Shown one piece after another: positions 6,972 through 14,351 of a DNA stretch of 14,447 bases. The position numbers and the translations under genes were made by a program. The stretch comes from Candidatus Poseidoniales archaeon (lineage in GTDB: Archaea > Thermoplasmatota > Poseidoniia > Poseidoniales > Poseidoniaceae). The stretch covers positions 1,386 to 15,832 of the forward strand of contig DUCL01000173.1 in assembly GCA_012959845.1 (NCBI GenBank). Direction: 5' to 3'. How positions within the stretch are numbered: the first letter of the stretch is position 1; every line of letters begins with the position of its first letter. The notes beneath the pieces are model-generated. The model saw only the letters and a list, made by a program, of their open reading frames with translations. It was not told the origin of the DNA and did not search any database.

Positions 6972-6987
6972 TTTAGGGCGACCTAAA
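6972..6987. promoter_or_regulatory. Palindromic operator site 2 of the transferrin-like importer operon
   Basis: TTTAGG-GCGA-CCTAAA is the exact reverse complement of the 16-bp core of the other operator, including the asymmetric 4-bp spacer. Centre-to-centre distance is 34 bases, so the two sites lie roughly three helical turns apart. It sits upstream of the putative TATA element, where bound protein could interfere with TBP/TFB. An exact 16-bp inverted duplicate within 51 bases is very unlikely to be chance. Confidence 0.8.
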
Positions 6988-7037
6988 CCAACTGATACAG
7001 CCACATTTTTCAGAAAAACCTCAAAACGACTATCGCA

Positions 7038-7988
7038 CTATGCTGAAAGCCAATCCAGTATATATTTTTCCGCATACCTGTCAGTAGTAAGGTCAGGATG
7101 CCCCAGAGGTCTTATGATAACCAACACCTGCAATTCACCACCCCAACTCGATGTCGCTGCGCAAAATACTTCACCTACTTTCACACCATCATCACTCACT
7201 CCTATTGATAACGAACGGAGTTCATATTGACGTATCACAATCTCTTCATCTATCTCATGCGTATTGCTCACATAGCGATGCGTCTCTTGATTAGGAATAG
7301 GTACAAGCAATATTTCTTCGGGATTTAATCTAACAAAGGACAACTCATCATCTAGCAACTCGATCGCTTGATGTAATCTCGATTGTTCTAGGCCTAACAA
7401 TGTCGCTATATCAATACTTGAACTTGCGGCACCATAGATGCCTAATTGATGAGGAGTTCTAATCGAAATTGATTGGATTATTTCAAAATTTAATTCGCCC
7501 GCCGATGGAGCCATCACCCATGTATATTGCTGACTAGCAGGCCATAGGGGAGCATTGGGGTTCTCGGTCAGCAATGGGTTCCCCCAAGAATTCGGAGACT
7601 TTGGTTGAGCAATCGGAGCTAAACTTCCAAGCATTATCATACAGGTCAAGAGGAGGCATACCATCACCCTTGGAGTTTTTGTTTGCAACCATGCAATTCG
7701 CCCAGCAGGCGATAATACAGACAATATCAAACCAATTGGCGCAATTACCAATATGCCGTAAGGTAATATCCAAAGCAACAATAATGACAATATGAGAAAT
7801 TCTAATCCCAGCGGCCCAAATACTTCCCTATAATTGAAAATAATTGGAGCGTCTTCATCATCGTTTGATTTTTGCTCGGAGATTTTTCTATATTCTAAAT
7901 ATATTACTAGGATTATCGCAAGAACCAGCCCCGCTGAATAAAGTAGACCTCCTAGCATTGCTGTTCCCGATAATCGAGTGATTGCCAT
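7038..7988 (-). CDS. Membrane protein of unknown function with C-terminal soluble domain
   Basis: A 316-residue protein that I do not recognise. Hydrophobic segments lie at about 10-31, 59-75, 76-92 and 107-124, with a charged cytoplasmic-looking loop (EYRKISEQKSNDDEDAP) between the first and second. The remaining ~190 residues are soluble. They include a stretch (about 186-216: SSIDIATLLGLEQSRLHQAIELLDDELSF is its core) with helix-turn-helix-like spacing and later beta-rich segments. The start is ATG 7988, 73 bases from the divergent ABC exporter ATPase, so the two may share a control region. It ends 50 bases before the operators of the importer operon, which therefore has its own promoter. 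Codon use is like its neighbours. No catalytic motif is visible. Confidence 0.7.
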   Translation of the reverse strand: MAITRLSGTAMLGGLLYSAGLVLAIILVIYLEYRKISEQKSNDDEDAPIIFNYREVFGPLGLEFLILSLLLLWILPYGILVIAPIGLILSVLSPAGRIAWLQTKTPRVMVCLLLTCMIMLGSLAPIAQPKSPNSWGNPLLTENPNAPLWPASQQYTWVMAPSAGELNFEIIQSISIRTPHQLGIYGAASSSIDIATLLGLEQSRLHQAIELLDDELSFVRLNPEEILLVPIPNQETHRYVSNTHEIDEEIVIRQYELRSLSIGVSDDGVKVGEVFCAATSSWGGELQVLVIIRPLGHPDLTTDRYAEKYILDWLSA

Positions 7989-8061
7989 TCAGTGATGATA
8001 CTTTTGCCTTGAGCGTCTTTGAAACGGTAGAATATCAAGTGATTACAATTTAGGCGCATAC

Positions 8062-9105
8062 ATGGCGGAGGTCGTTTTACAACTTATTGGCGCATCTTGC
8101 CGCCATTACATTAGTGCGCCATTACTGACAAAACCATGGAGGAAAATTCTCGGACCTGGTATTGCAAAAATTGACTTGAAATTACACAAAGGCGCAATAT
8201 TGGGTCTAGTGGGTCCTAATGGTGCTGGAAAAACAACTCTGTTGCGAATGTTATCGGGAATCTTGCCCCTACAGAAGGGGACTATTATTTCCATCTCGCA
8301 ACAAGGTGGTCAAACGGTTGAAACGGAATTCACTACAAGTCTTGAATTGCGCAAAATAATTGGTCATATGCCAGAACAAGTTCGCTGGCAAGGCAAGAAA
8401 TCAGTTCTTGATGCAATGATTGAAATTGCTGCGATGAGGGGGTCCTCGGAACATCGTATTCTCGGATTGATAAAACTAGTAGGTTTGAATTCACGCATTG
8501 ATTCCCCATTGGATGAATTAAGTCAAGGTATGCGGCAACGTCTAACTTTGGCCATTGCATTACTCGGCTCTCCTGAGATTCTACTACTCGATGAACCATT
8601 CAATGGATTAGATCCTGTTGCTGGCCAAGCATTTGCTCTATTATTACGCGAATTAAGCGGAAAGGGAGTTTCTATTGTTATTTCATCGCATCAAGTGTCA
8701 GGTCTAATTGGGATAATAGATAGAATCGCATTACTTCATCGTGGCCAACTACTGATTGAAGGTGAAATAAAATCAGTTGAAAAAGAATTGGAATTGAGTG
8801 ATAGATTTGACTTAACTGGAACTTCACAGCCACCATCTTCTAAATTAATTGAAAAATTAGGGATGAAAATAATTGATTCTAATATTGACAATGATGTTTG
8901 GCAAATGCAAGTGAAAGGCAATGCGGATGGTGTATTAAAAAACCTCATCAGGGAAGGGGTTGATGTAGAATCTTGGCAACCACATGCACCAGATTTAGTT
9001 GAAATGTTATGCTCTTCAACAGGACTTAGAGTTGAAGATGTCGGATTGGAAATAACTTCTTCGGCATTCCTACCATTACTACAGAGAGAGGTGGAAGAGG
9101 AATGA
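8062..9105 (+). CDS. ABC-2-type exporter ATP-binding subunit
   Basis: A 347-residue ATPase with Walker A GPNGAGKTT (51-59), signature LSQGM (153-157), Walker B ILLLDEP (173-179), D-loop GLDP (182-185) and H-loop His210 (ISSHQ). The variant signature LSQGM and the ~110-residue C-terminal extension after the nucleotide-binding domain are typical of CcmA/NosF/DrrA-like ATPases that drive ABC-2 exporters, not of importers. The stop overlaps the next gene's start as ATGA, so it is co-translated with the permease at 9102. No strong Shine-Dalgarno precedes ATG 8062. An AT-rich TAGAATAT about 29 bases upstream could be a TATA element of a nearly leaderless transcript. The exported substrate is unknown. 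Confidence 0.88.
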   Translation: MAEVVLQLIGASCRHYISAPLLTKPWRKILGPGIAKIDLKLHKGAILGLVGPNGAGKTTLLRMLSGILPLQKGTIISISQQGGQTVETEFTTSLELRKIIGHMPEQVRWQGKKSVLDAMIEIAAMRGSSEHRILGLIKLVGLNSRIDSPLDELSQGMRQRLTLAIALLGSPEILLLDEPFNGLDPVAGQAFALLLRELSGKGVSIVISSHQVSGLIGIIDRIALLHRGQLLIEGEIKSVEKELELSDRFDLTGTSQPPSSKLIEKLGMKIIDSNIDNDVWQMQVKGNADGVLKNLIREGVDVESWQPHAPDLVEMLCSSTGLRVEDVGLEITSSAFLPLLQREVEEE

Positions 9106-9932
9106 GTGGAAAAGGTTCCTTCAACAAAATAACTTCCCTTATTGTTAAGGAGAAAATGTTCTCGACTAGGATGTTACTAATGTTCCCGATACTGCTATTA
9201 TTTATTCCGGGATTAGCATGGGGATTTTCTGACCCAAATATTATCCTACCAGGTGGACACCGCCCCGAAACGCCTATGGAAGTCTTGTTCTATTCCAGTC
9301 TTGGAGTAGTCTTCGGCGGAACTATGTGTGCAGTACTAATGTCATTTGATGGAGTTAGCAAAGAAAGGGCAAGCGGGGTGCTAGAAGTAAAATTAGCGCA
9401 ACCGATGACACGCTTACATCAAACGCTTGCTTTGGTACGCGGCACTGCAATTGCAGTTATTATTCCAGTAACTATCTTGGTGATAATCTCAATATTCATT
9501 ATTCGTTATAGAATGGGAGTTTGGCCAGAATTAATGGATGTTGTAGTTCATATTGTCGCAACAGGGCTAATTTTAACATGGTATACATTATTCACATTAA
9601 TCGCTTCTTCAAAAGCAAGAGAACAAGGGACTGCAATCGCATTTGGTGTAGGGATTTGGTTCTTCTTCACATTCTTATGGGCATTGGTAACAAGTATGGT
9701 TGCCTTCGCTTCTGGAATTGCAATAGGGCAAGAAAGCGATCCTTCTTGGATTGCATTAGAAGGCGCACTTGATTTGTTTTCACCAAATGGCGTATATCAC
9801 CACATACTGGAATCAAGACTGCCAGATGTTCAACGTGGTGTATCCGGATGGCAAATTGGGATTATGGCGATTGCTTGGACAATATTGCCACTTTGGGTTC
9901 TTGCAAGACGCATGGAAGACTTAGTTCCTTGA
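9102..9932 (+). CDS. ABC-2-type exporter permease (NosY-like)
   Basis: A 276-residue membrane subunit of the exporter. About six hydrophobic segments are visible, around residues 23-42, 63-83, 111-131, 145-166, 178-203 and 249-268. Between the second and third lies the cytoplasmic motif FDGVSKERASGVLEVKLAQP, which matches the ER-x-x-G-x-L-x-x-x-L-x-x-P signature of NosY-like ABC-2 permeases. The start overlaps the ATPase stop by 4 bases and GAGGTGG/AGAGG precede it. NosY itself belongs to copper and N2O reductase maturation, but no nosZ or nosD gene is present here, so only the exporter class can be assigned. The secreted surface protein that follows is a possible but unproven partner or substrate. 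Confidence 0.83.
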   Translation: MSGKGSFNKITSLIVKEKMFSTRMLLMFPILLLFIPGLAWGFSDPNIILPGGHRPETPMEVLFYSSLGVVFGGTMCAVLMSFDGVSKERASGVLEVKLAQPMTRLHQTLALVRGTAIAVIIPVTILVIISIFIIRYRMGVWPELMDVVVHIVATGLILTWYTLFTLIASSKAREQGTAIAFGVGIWFFFTFLWALVTSMVAFASGIAIGQESDPSWIALEGALDLFSPNGVYHHILESRLPDVQRGVSGWQIGIMAIAWTILPLWVLARRMEDLVP

Positions 9933-9946
9933 ATTATCACATGGAC

Positions 9947-9962
9947 TGCCCCTTTAGGGGCA
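9947..9962. other. Short perfect hairpin between exporter and surface protein
   Basis: TGCCCC-TTTA-GGGGCA forms a 6-bp GC-rich stem with a 4-base loop, extendable by two pairs past a single bulged A. It lies 15 bases after the permease stop and 33 bases before the surface protein ATG. No T-run follows, so it does not look like an intrinsic terminator. It may be an operator, an mRNA processing or stability element, or chance. Confidence 0.45.
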
Positions 9963-9994
9963 AGTGTATTAGACGACACCTAGTATCTATTGAC

Positions 9995-11950
9995 ATGGCA
10001 GGTGTAGACGCTCGACTGAAAATATCATCATTGATTCTCATCACAATCATGCTAATGATGTCTTTTTCACCATTACAACAGCAAGAAAATATTTTTGAAG
10101 AAAAGATTGTTTCTCATGTTGATGCAAGAGAAGACGATGTTGGCCAAGTTAATTGCAGTGGATTGACTTTTGAGGATTTATTTGAGTATGATTTTGCAAG
10201 TTTTGATATTGAGATTCTTGATGATTGGGCGACTGCGGACTATTATGCAAACTCTTGGGTAAACGGTTCTAATGCTGCCATCGTTAGAGATAATCTTGAT
10301 GGATTGTTTGATGGATTAGCGCCGGGTGGAGGCAATGACTGGCTGAGTACTGATGAAAGAGATGCAGTTAGAGCAATTGGACCGGATTGTATTGCAGATA
10401 TGGATACAAGAATTGGTTTGAAAGAAGGCGTAGCACATCGAAGTGGTGTTGATTGGAATAATTGGAGTTTTATTCAAGATGGAATAGCATTAGACGAGGT
10501 AAATCTAGTTCCATCAGACCATGAAGAAAAAAGAAATTGTCAAAATTTATTGGCATCTAACGGCTGCTATGAAGTCCCTGTTTCGGCAACTGATGATTTA
10601 GAAATTAGTCTGTTCCTTGCTGATGGTGAAACATATAATGCACAATTTAACCAATTGCCTAACAAAGGGGTTTCAAATTTTACTTTCGCATTAAATGTCA
10701 CAAATATCACTGATGCAATCTTTGTTTATACATTCCCTCAAACTCAAGGTTTGAGAGTTATTGATTTCTCAACACTGGATGATGGAATTCAGAATGATGC
10801 GCTTGAAACTCCTGTTGTAGAATACCTTCCAGACGGAAGACTGAGAGTCTCTATTGATGTTGAATATCCTGCTTCTAACTACCCGATGATTCGTGAAATA
10901 TACATTGACTTTACTACTCAAACGCCTGAAGAAAATGATATTCCTATCTGGCATAATAGTGCACCGGCTGATGGTAAAATTATCCCTCTACCGGGTGATG
11001 GAACAGTGATCGTAATAGATGGAGACACTACTGAATCTTGGGCGAGTGATGACAATGGGTGGTCACTGGATTGTGATTTCGTTGAAAGTGGATGGTCGAG
11101 TCAAATGGATGAAGATGGGGCATTTATCATCACATCTGTTGGTACTGGTTCTTCACAAGCAACATGTAATCTTCTTGACCCATTCGGAGCAACTTCTGAA
11201 TTATCGAGAACATGGACATTTGGTCAACCATTTACATCAAGCGCTACTATGAATGAAGAAACTGAAGAATTGGAATTAACCATTATTCCAACTGGATTGG
11301 TTGGTGAAATGACAATTGTGGTTCATGCCCATCAATCTGAAAATATGGCAGACGCAAAAACAATCACTGTTGCAAATAGCGAAATCACTACCAGTTTGTC
11401 ACTCAATAAATTAAGACCTGGAATGGTAATGGTAATGGGAACTGCTGATGCTACTAGTATGATGACATATTCATTTATGCTCAACTTTGGTCTTGAAAAA
11501 GCAAGTTCTCCTCCTATTATTGAGTTAGTTATTGGATTGAGTCAAGAAAATGCTACTTGGGATGATAGTGGATTGAAATTTACTTTGAAGGGTATAGTGA
11601 TTGACCCTGATGGTGAAGATGTCACCATGTCACTATCAATTTGTGGTGGCTCTGCAACTAATTTTATCCGTGATGGAACTAATTGGGAAATTGATGTTTC
11701 AGTAGTTTCTTGTAATAGTCAAGATATATTTGAATACGACGTTGTTATTTCTGCTACCGATGAATCTGGAGTAATTGGAACACTATCTGTTTTCGTTGCA
11801 GACCCTTATGCTGAAGACGATGGTGGTGATGGAACAATTGCTGATGACAAGACTTCAGAAGAGGGAGGGCTTCCTTCTCTATCTATGCTTTCTACACTGA
11901 TAATTACGTTACTTGCAATGGCATTTTGGCAAAGAAAACAATATTCGTGA
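9995..11950 (+). CDS. Secreted, C-terminally anchored surface protein, function unknown
   Basis: From ATG 9995 this is 651 residues; the frame stays open upstream into the permease gene, but the signal peptide begins at this ATG (ARLK followed by the hydrophobic stretch ISSLILITIMLMMSF). The ectodomain is acidic and rich in Asp, Asn, Ser and Thr. It has few cysteines (an NCSG near the start and a closely spaced pair, NCQNLLASNGC, probably disulfide bonded), several N-glycosylation sequons, and Ig-like beta-rich segments towards the C-terminus. The end is EEGGLPSLSMLSTLIITLLAM then basic WQRK: a short motif, a helix and a basic cluster, as in archaeal C-terminal sorting signals. There is no Shine-Dalgarno; TGTATTAG about 27 bases upstream hints at a leaderless transcript. 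No enzyme motif was recognised. Confidence 0.78.
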   Translation: MAGVDARLKISSLILITIMLMMSFSPLQQQENIFEEKIVSHVDAREDDVGQVNCSGLTFEDLFEYDFASFDIEILDDWATADYYANSWVNGSNAAIVRDNLDGLFDGLAPGGGNDWLSTDERDAVRAIGPDCIADMDTRIGLKEGVAHRSGVDWNNWSFIQDGIALDEVNLVPSDHEEKRNCQNLLASNGCYEVPVSATDDLEISLFLADGETYNAQFNQLPNKGVSNFTFALNVTNITDAIFVYTFPQTQGLRVIDFSTLDDGIQNDALETPVVEYLPDGRLRVSIDVEYPASNYPMIREIYIDFTTQTPEENDIPIWHNSAPADGKIIPLPGDGTVIVIDGDTTESWASDDNGWSLDCDFVESGWSSQMDEDGAFIITSVGTGSSQATCNLLDPFGATSELSRTWTFGQPFTSSATMNEETEELELTIIPTGLVGEMTIVVHAHQSENMADAKTITVANSEITTSLSLNKLRPGMVMVMGTADATSMMTYSFMLNFGLEKASSPPIIELVIGLSQENATWDDSGLKFTLKGIVIDPDGEDVTMSLSICGGSATNFIRDGTNWEIDVSVVSCNSQDIFEYDVVISATDESGVIGTLSVFVADPYAEDDGGDGTIADDKTSEEGGLPSLSMLSTLIITLLAMAFWQRKQYS

Positions 11951-11972
11951 ATACCGACCCACTTAAAGGAGG

Positions 11973-13304
11973 ATGGCTTCCGCATTGAGTTTGGGGAATA
12001 CCATGTTTACTGGTACTATTGAGTCGTTGAGCCACGAAGGTGGACTACTTGTTACATTCACAGGTTCGTCACCTGCACTAGAATCTATCATCACTGATGC
12101 AGCAACTGGTGACTATATTGGTAAAGTTGATTCCGTTTTAGGAAACACTGATTCTCCATTAGTGCATGTTGCTCATATCGAAAGAAAACTCGACATGCAA
12201 TCCCTCGTTGGAAAGGAAGTTGGCGTCAGGTCGAAAAAACCTCGAGAAGAACGCCAAAACGACCGTGATCAACGCCGTGATAGAACTGATGGTCGTGATG
12301 ACCGCCGAGGAAGTCGCGATGAAAGAAGAGAGCAAAAAAGGCATCAACCAAGTGAAGATTGGGATTGTCCTGAATGCCGAAATAGTAATTATTCATTCCG
12401 TCAAAACTGTAACCGTTGTGAAGCACCTCGACCTAGTTCAGGTCGCTCAAGCGCTCGCCGCGATGAGAGATATGGTGGCCGTGATGACCGCAGAGGCCGT
12501 GATGGTGGCCGTGATGACCGCAGAGGTCGTGATGGTGGCCGTGATGACCGCAGAGGCCGTGACAGTGGTCGTGATTCTAATCGTTCATCAAACCGAGATG
12601 GCGCAGATAACAGTAATGACTGGGAATGTCCAAAGTGCCAAAATAGCAATTTCTCTTTCCGTTCAGAATGTAATCGCTGTGGTTTAGAAAGAGAAGGTGG
12701 AGCACCTAGCCCTTCACGTCAAAGAAATGACCGAAGCGGTGGAAGAGATGGTGGATTCCGCGACCGCAGAGATAGCGGCAGAGACAGATTCAGTAGAAGC
12801 GATAACCGTAGTGGCGGCAATGAAAACCGTATGGACGGGGATTGGGAATGTCCTAAGTGTCACAATAACAACTTCGCAAGAAGAAACGAGTGTAACCGAT
12901 GCGGTCTACCTCGTTCCGGTGGCGGCGGTGGCGGAGGCTACAGAGGCGGTCGTGATGGCGGAAGAGATTCTGGGCGAAGCGGCGGCGGAGGCGGAGGCTA
13001 CAGAGGCGGTCGTGATGGCGGAAGAGATTCTGGACGAAGCGGCGGCGGCGGTGGCGGAGGCTACAGAGGCGGTCGTGATGGTGGAAGAGATTCCGGTCGA
13101 AGCGGCGGCGGTGGCTATGGCGGTCGTGATGGCGGAAGAGATTCTGGACGAGGCGACGATAGACGTGAGAGAAGAGATGACTCACCTAGAAGAAAGCCAG
13201 AAGGTTCAGAATTTAGACACGCAAAAGGAAAGAAACCAGGTCATGCTCACAACCGTGGACCAAGTGAAATTAGGTCGCAAAGTTACGAAAGAAACCGAGA
13301 TTGA
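11973..13304 (+). CDS. gar1: Gar1-domain protein with three RanBP2-type zinc fingers and Arg/Gly-rich repeats
   Basis: A 443-residue predicted RNA-binding protein. Residues ~12-87 match the archaeal Gar1 beta-barrel of H/ACA RNPs, with the pattern G-x-I/V...G-L-L-V...P-L...D...I-G-K-V-x-x-V-L-G...S-P-L-V...L-V-G-K-E-V-G-V. Three RanBP2-type zinc ribbons follow: W130/C132/C135/C146/C149, W217/C219/C222/C233/C236 and W291/C293/C296/C307/C310. Each carries the N-x-N-aromatic-x-x-R RNA-recognition pattern; the third (NNNFARRNECNRC) closely resembles ZRANB2. The linkers and tail are Arg/Asp/Gly repeats, ending in Gly-runs with YRGGRDGGRDSGR. Known archaeal Gar1 is about 80-100 residues without these parts. 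A GGAGG abuts ATG 11973 directly, so TTG 11985 or ATG 12003 (GGGG 6 nt upstream) may be the true start. The TPR gene follows 9 bases later. Confidence 0.82.
   Translation: MASALSLGNTMFTGTIESLSHEGGLLVTFTGSSPALESIITDAATGDYIGKVDSVLGNTDSPLVHVAHIERKLDMQSLVGKEVGVRSKKPREERQNDRDQRRDRTDGRDDRRGSRDERREQKRHQPSEDWDCPECRNSNYSFRQNCNRCEAPRPSSGRSSARRDERYGGRDDRRGRDGGRDDRRGRDGGRDDRRGRDSGRDSNRSSNRDGADNSNDWECPKCQNSNFSFRSECNRCGLEREGGAPSPSRQRNDRSGGRDGGFRDRRDSGRDRFSRSDNRSGGNENRMDGDWECPKCHNNNFARRNECNRCGLPRSGGGGGGGYRGGRDGGRDSGRSGGGGGGYRGGRDGGRDSGRSGGGGGGGYRGGRDGGRDSGRSGGGGYGGRDGGRDSGRGDDRRERRDDSPRRKPEGSEFRHAKGKKPGHAHNRGPSEIRSQSYERNRD
12481..12570 (+). repeat. Three tandem 30-bp coding repeats
   Basis: The unit GTGATGACCGCAGAGGCCGT plus GATGGTGGCC repeats at 12481, 12511 and 12541. 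The second copy has one change and the third diverges in its last third. It encodes GRDDRRGRDG-type ten-residue units in the linker between the first and second zinc fingers. All units are in frame. Confidence 0.9.
12921..13154 (+). repeat. Four tandem ~60-bp Gly/Arg-rich coding repeats
   Basis: Units at 12921-12980, 12981-13040, 13041-13103 and 13104-13154 (60, 60, 63 and 51 bp) each encode a glycine run followed by YRGGRDGGRDSGRS or a shortened version. Length differences are all multiples of three and fall in the GGC/GGA runs, as expected from slippage under selection for frame. This local stretch is far more GC-rich than the rest of the window. Confidence 0.92.
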
Positions 13305-13313
13305 GGTGATATA

Positions 13314-14351
13314 ATGGGTGCAGAACACCATTACTTAGATGCTGTTGAAGCATTTGATAAAGGAGATTTTGAGTTAGCATTCGATGAAGCGAAAGCTGCT
13401 ACAACAATTGACCCTGAACATGTTGAGGCTTGGGTATTGTATTCTGATGCAGCCCTTGCAGGTGAGACAAAAAATCCAACACTTTCACAGGCTGCTAAAT
13501 CGCTAAACGGATGCCGTAAAGCGATTGAATTAGATCCGATGCTCCTTCAAATGTGGGTTAGGGGTGGACAACTTCTTTCTGATAACCTTGGATTACTTGA
13601 TGATGCACTGCAATGGTGGCAGGACTGCAGACATCATGCACCAGACGAAGTATCTCCAATTGTAGAACAGGCAACTATCTTAACCGATATGGGATTATAT
13701 GGTGAAGCGGATATTAGATTAAATACTATTATTGAACAAAATATGGACATTGCTACATCACAGACTGGTAAATTGTACTATCTTATGAATTTAGTAAAGG
13801 CTGCTGCTGAAGGAACTTCTGGAACTTATTTTAGACCATGGGAGAAAAATCACGATGGTTGGGGTGCAATCGATAGTAAAATGAGAAAACCTCCAGTTTC
13901 TGAAACATTTATTTTTATGATGGCTACTATGCCATTCCTTCTTCTTGAAGTGGTATTAAGTGACAAAATATTTGGTCAAGGATGGGGTGGATTTTGTTTA
14001 ACTTCAGTTGTTATCTTCGCAACAGTATTATTCGGAATGAGGCTGGCAAAACGATGGACTGGTTTGCTAAATAAGCCTGCATATAATTTACTAAGGGCTA
14101 TGAATTTTGAAGCTTCAACTGGATTTACTGTAATTTATGAAGAGATGAGATTATCTGTACTTTACCTATACATTATGCAGAGAAAACCAATCGCTTGGCA
14201 AGAGAGAATGGTAAAAATAATTGATTCAGGAAAGAATTTGCCTCAAGGTTGGAAACCACAACTACCAGACTTTGATTCACACTTAGACGATTTGGAGTAT
14301 GATGATGATGAATTCGAAGATGAGCAATTAGAAGCATATGAGGAAGAATGA
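13314..14351 (+). CDS. TPR-containing membrane protein with acidic C-terminal tail
   Basis: A 345-residue protein. Residues ~1-150 contain tetratricopeptide-like helix pairs (AVEAFDKGDFELAFDEAKAA with TTIDPEHVEAWV, then KSLNGCRKAIELDPMLLQMW, then GLLDDALQWWQDCRHHAPDE), a protein-protein interaction scaffold. Two hydrophobic helices at about 203-217 and 226-244 follow, then a helical region and a strongly acidic end (DDLEYDDDEFEDEQLEAYEEE). The start is well fixed: GAGGTGAT (13303-13310) lies 3-5 nt before the ATG and overlaps the stop of the Gar1-zinc finger gene, so the two are probably co-transcribed. With both termini likely cytoplasmic, the TPR would face the cytoplasm. Its partner is unknown. 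Confidence 0.8.
   Translation: MGAEHHYLDAVEAFDKGDFELAFDEAKAATTIDPEHVEAWVLYSDAALAGETKNPTLSQAAKSLNGCRKAIELDPMLLQMWVRGGQLLSDNLGLLDDALQWWQDCRHHAPDEVSPIVEQATILTDMGLYGEADIRLNTIIEQNMDIATSQTGKLYYLMNLVKAAAEGTSGTYFRPWEKNHDGWGAIDSKMRKPPVSETFIFMMATMPFLLLEVVLSDKIFGQGWGGFCLTSVVIFATVLFGMRLAKRWTGLLNKPAYNLLRAMNFEASTGFTVIYEEMRLSVLYLYIMQRKPIAWQERMVKIIDSGKNLPQGWKPQLPDFDSHLDDLEYDDDEFEDEQLEAYEEE

Noticed and set aside
8049..8054. TTTAGG half-site just upstream of the exporter ATPase
   Set aside because: The second arm CCTAAA is absent, so it is probably chance and does not indicate shared control with the importer operon.
9102..9932. Specific assignment of the exporter to copper/N2O-reductase maturation (NosFY)
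   Set aside because: Similarity is at the level of ABC-2 exporters and no nos genes are present.
12166..12687. A 173-codon plus-strand open frame inside the same gene
   Set aside because: Repeats of VMVAVMTAEV arise from the 30-bp tandem repeats read in another frame; no domain or start signal.
12481..13154. Possible CRISPR or other non-coding repeat array
   Set aside because: Units are directly tandem without unique spacers and are in frame within a coding gene.
12697..13314. A 205-codon open frame on the plus strand overlapping the Gar1-zinc finger gene
   Set aside because: It is the out-of-frame reading of the Gly/Arg repeats, giving a low-complexity Ala/Glu/Val protein; the zinc-finger frame has real domains.
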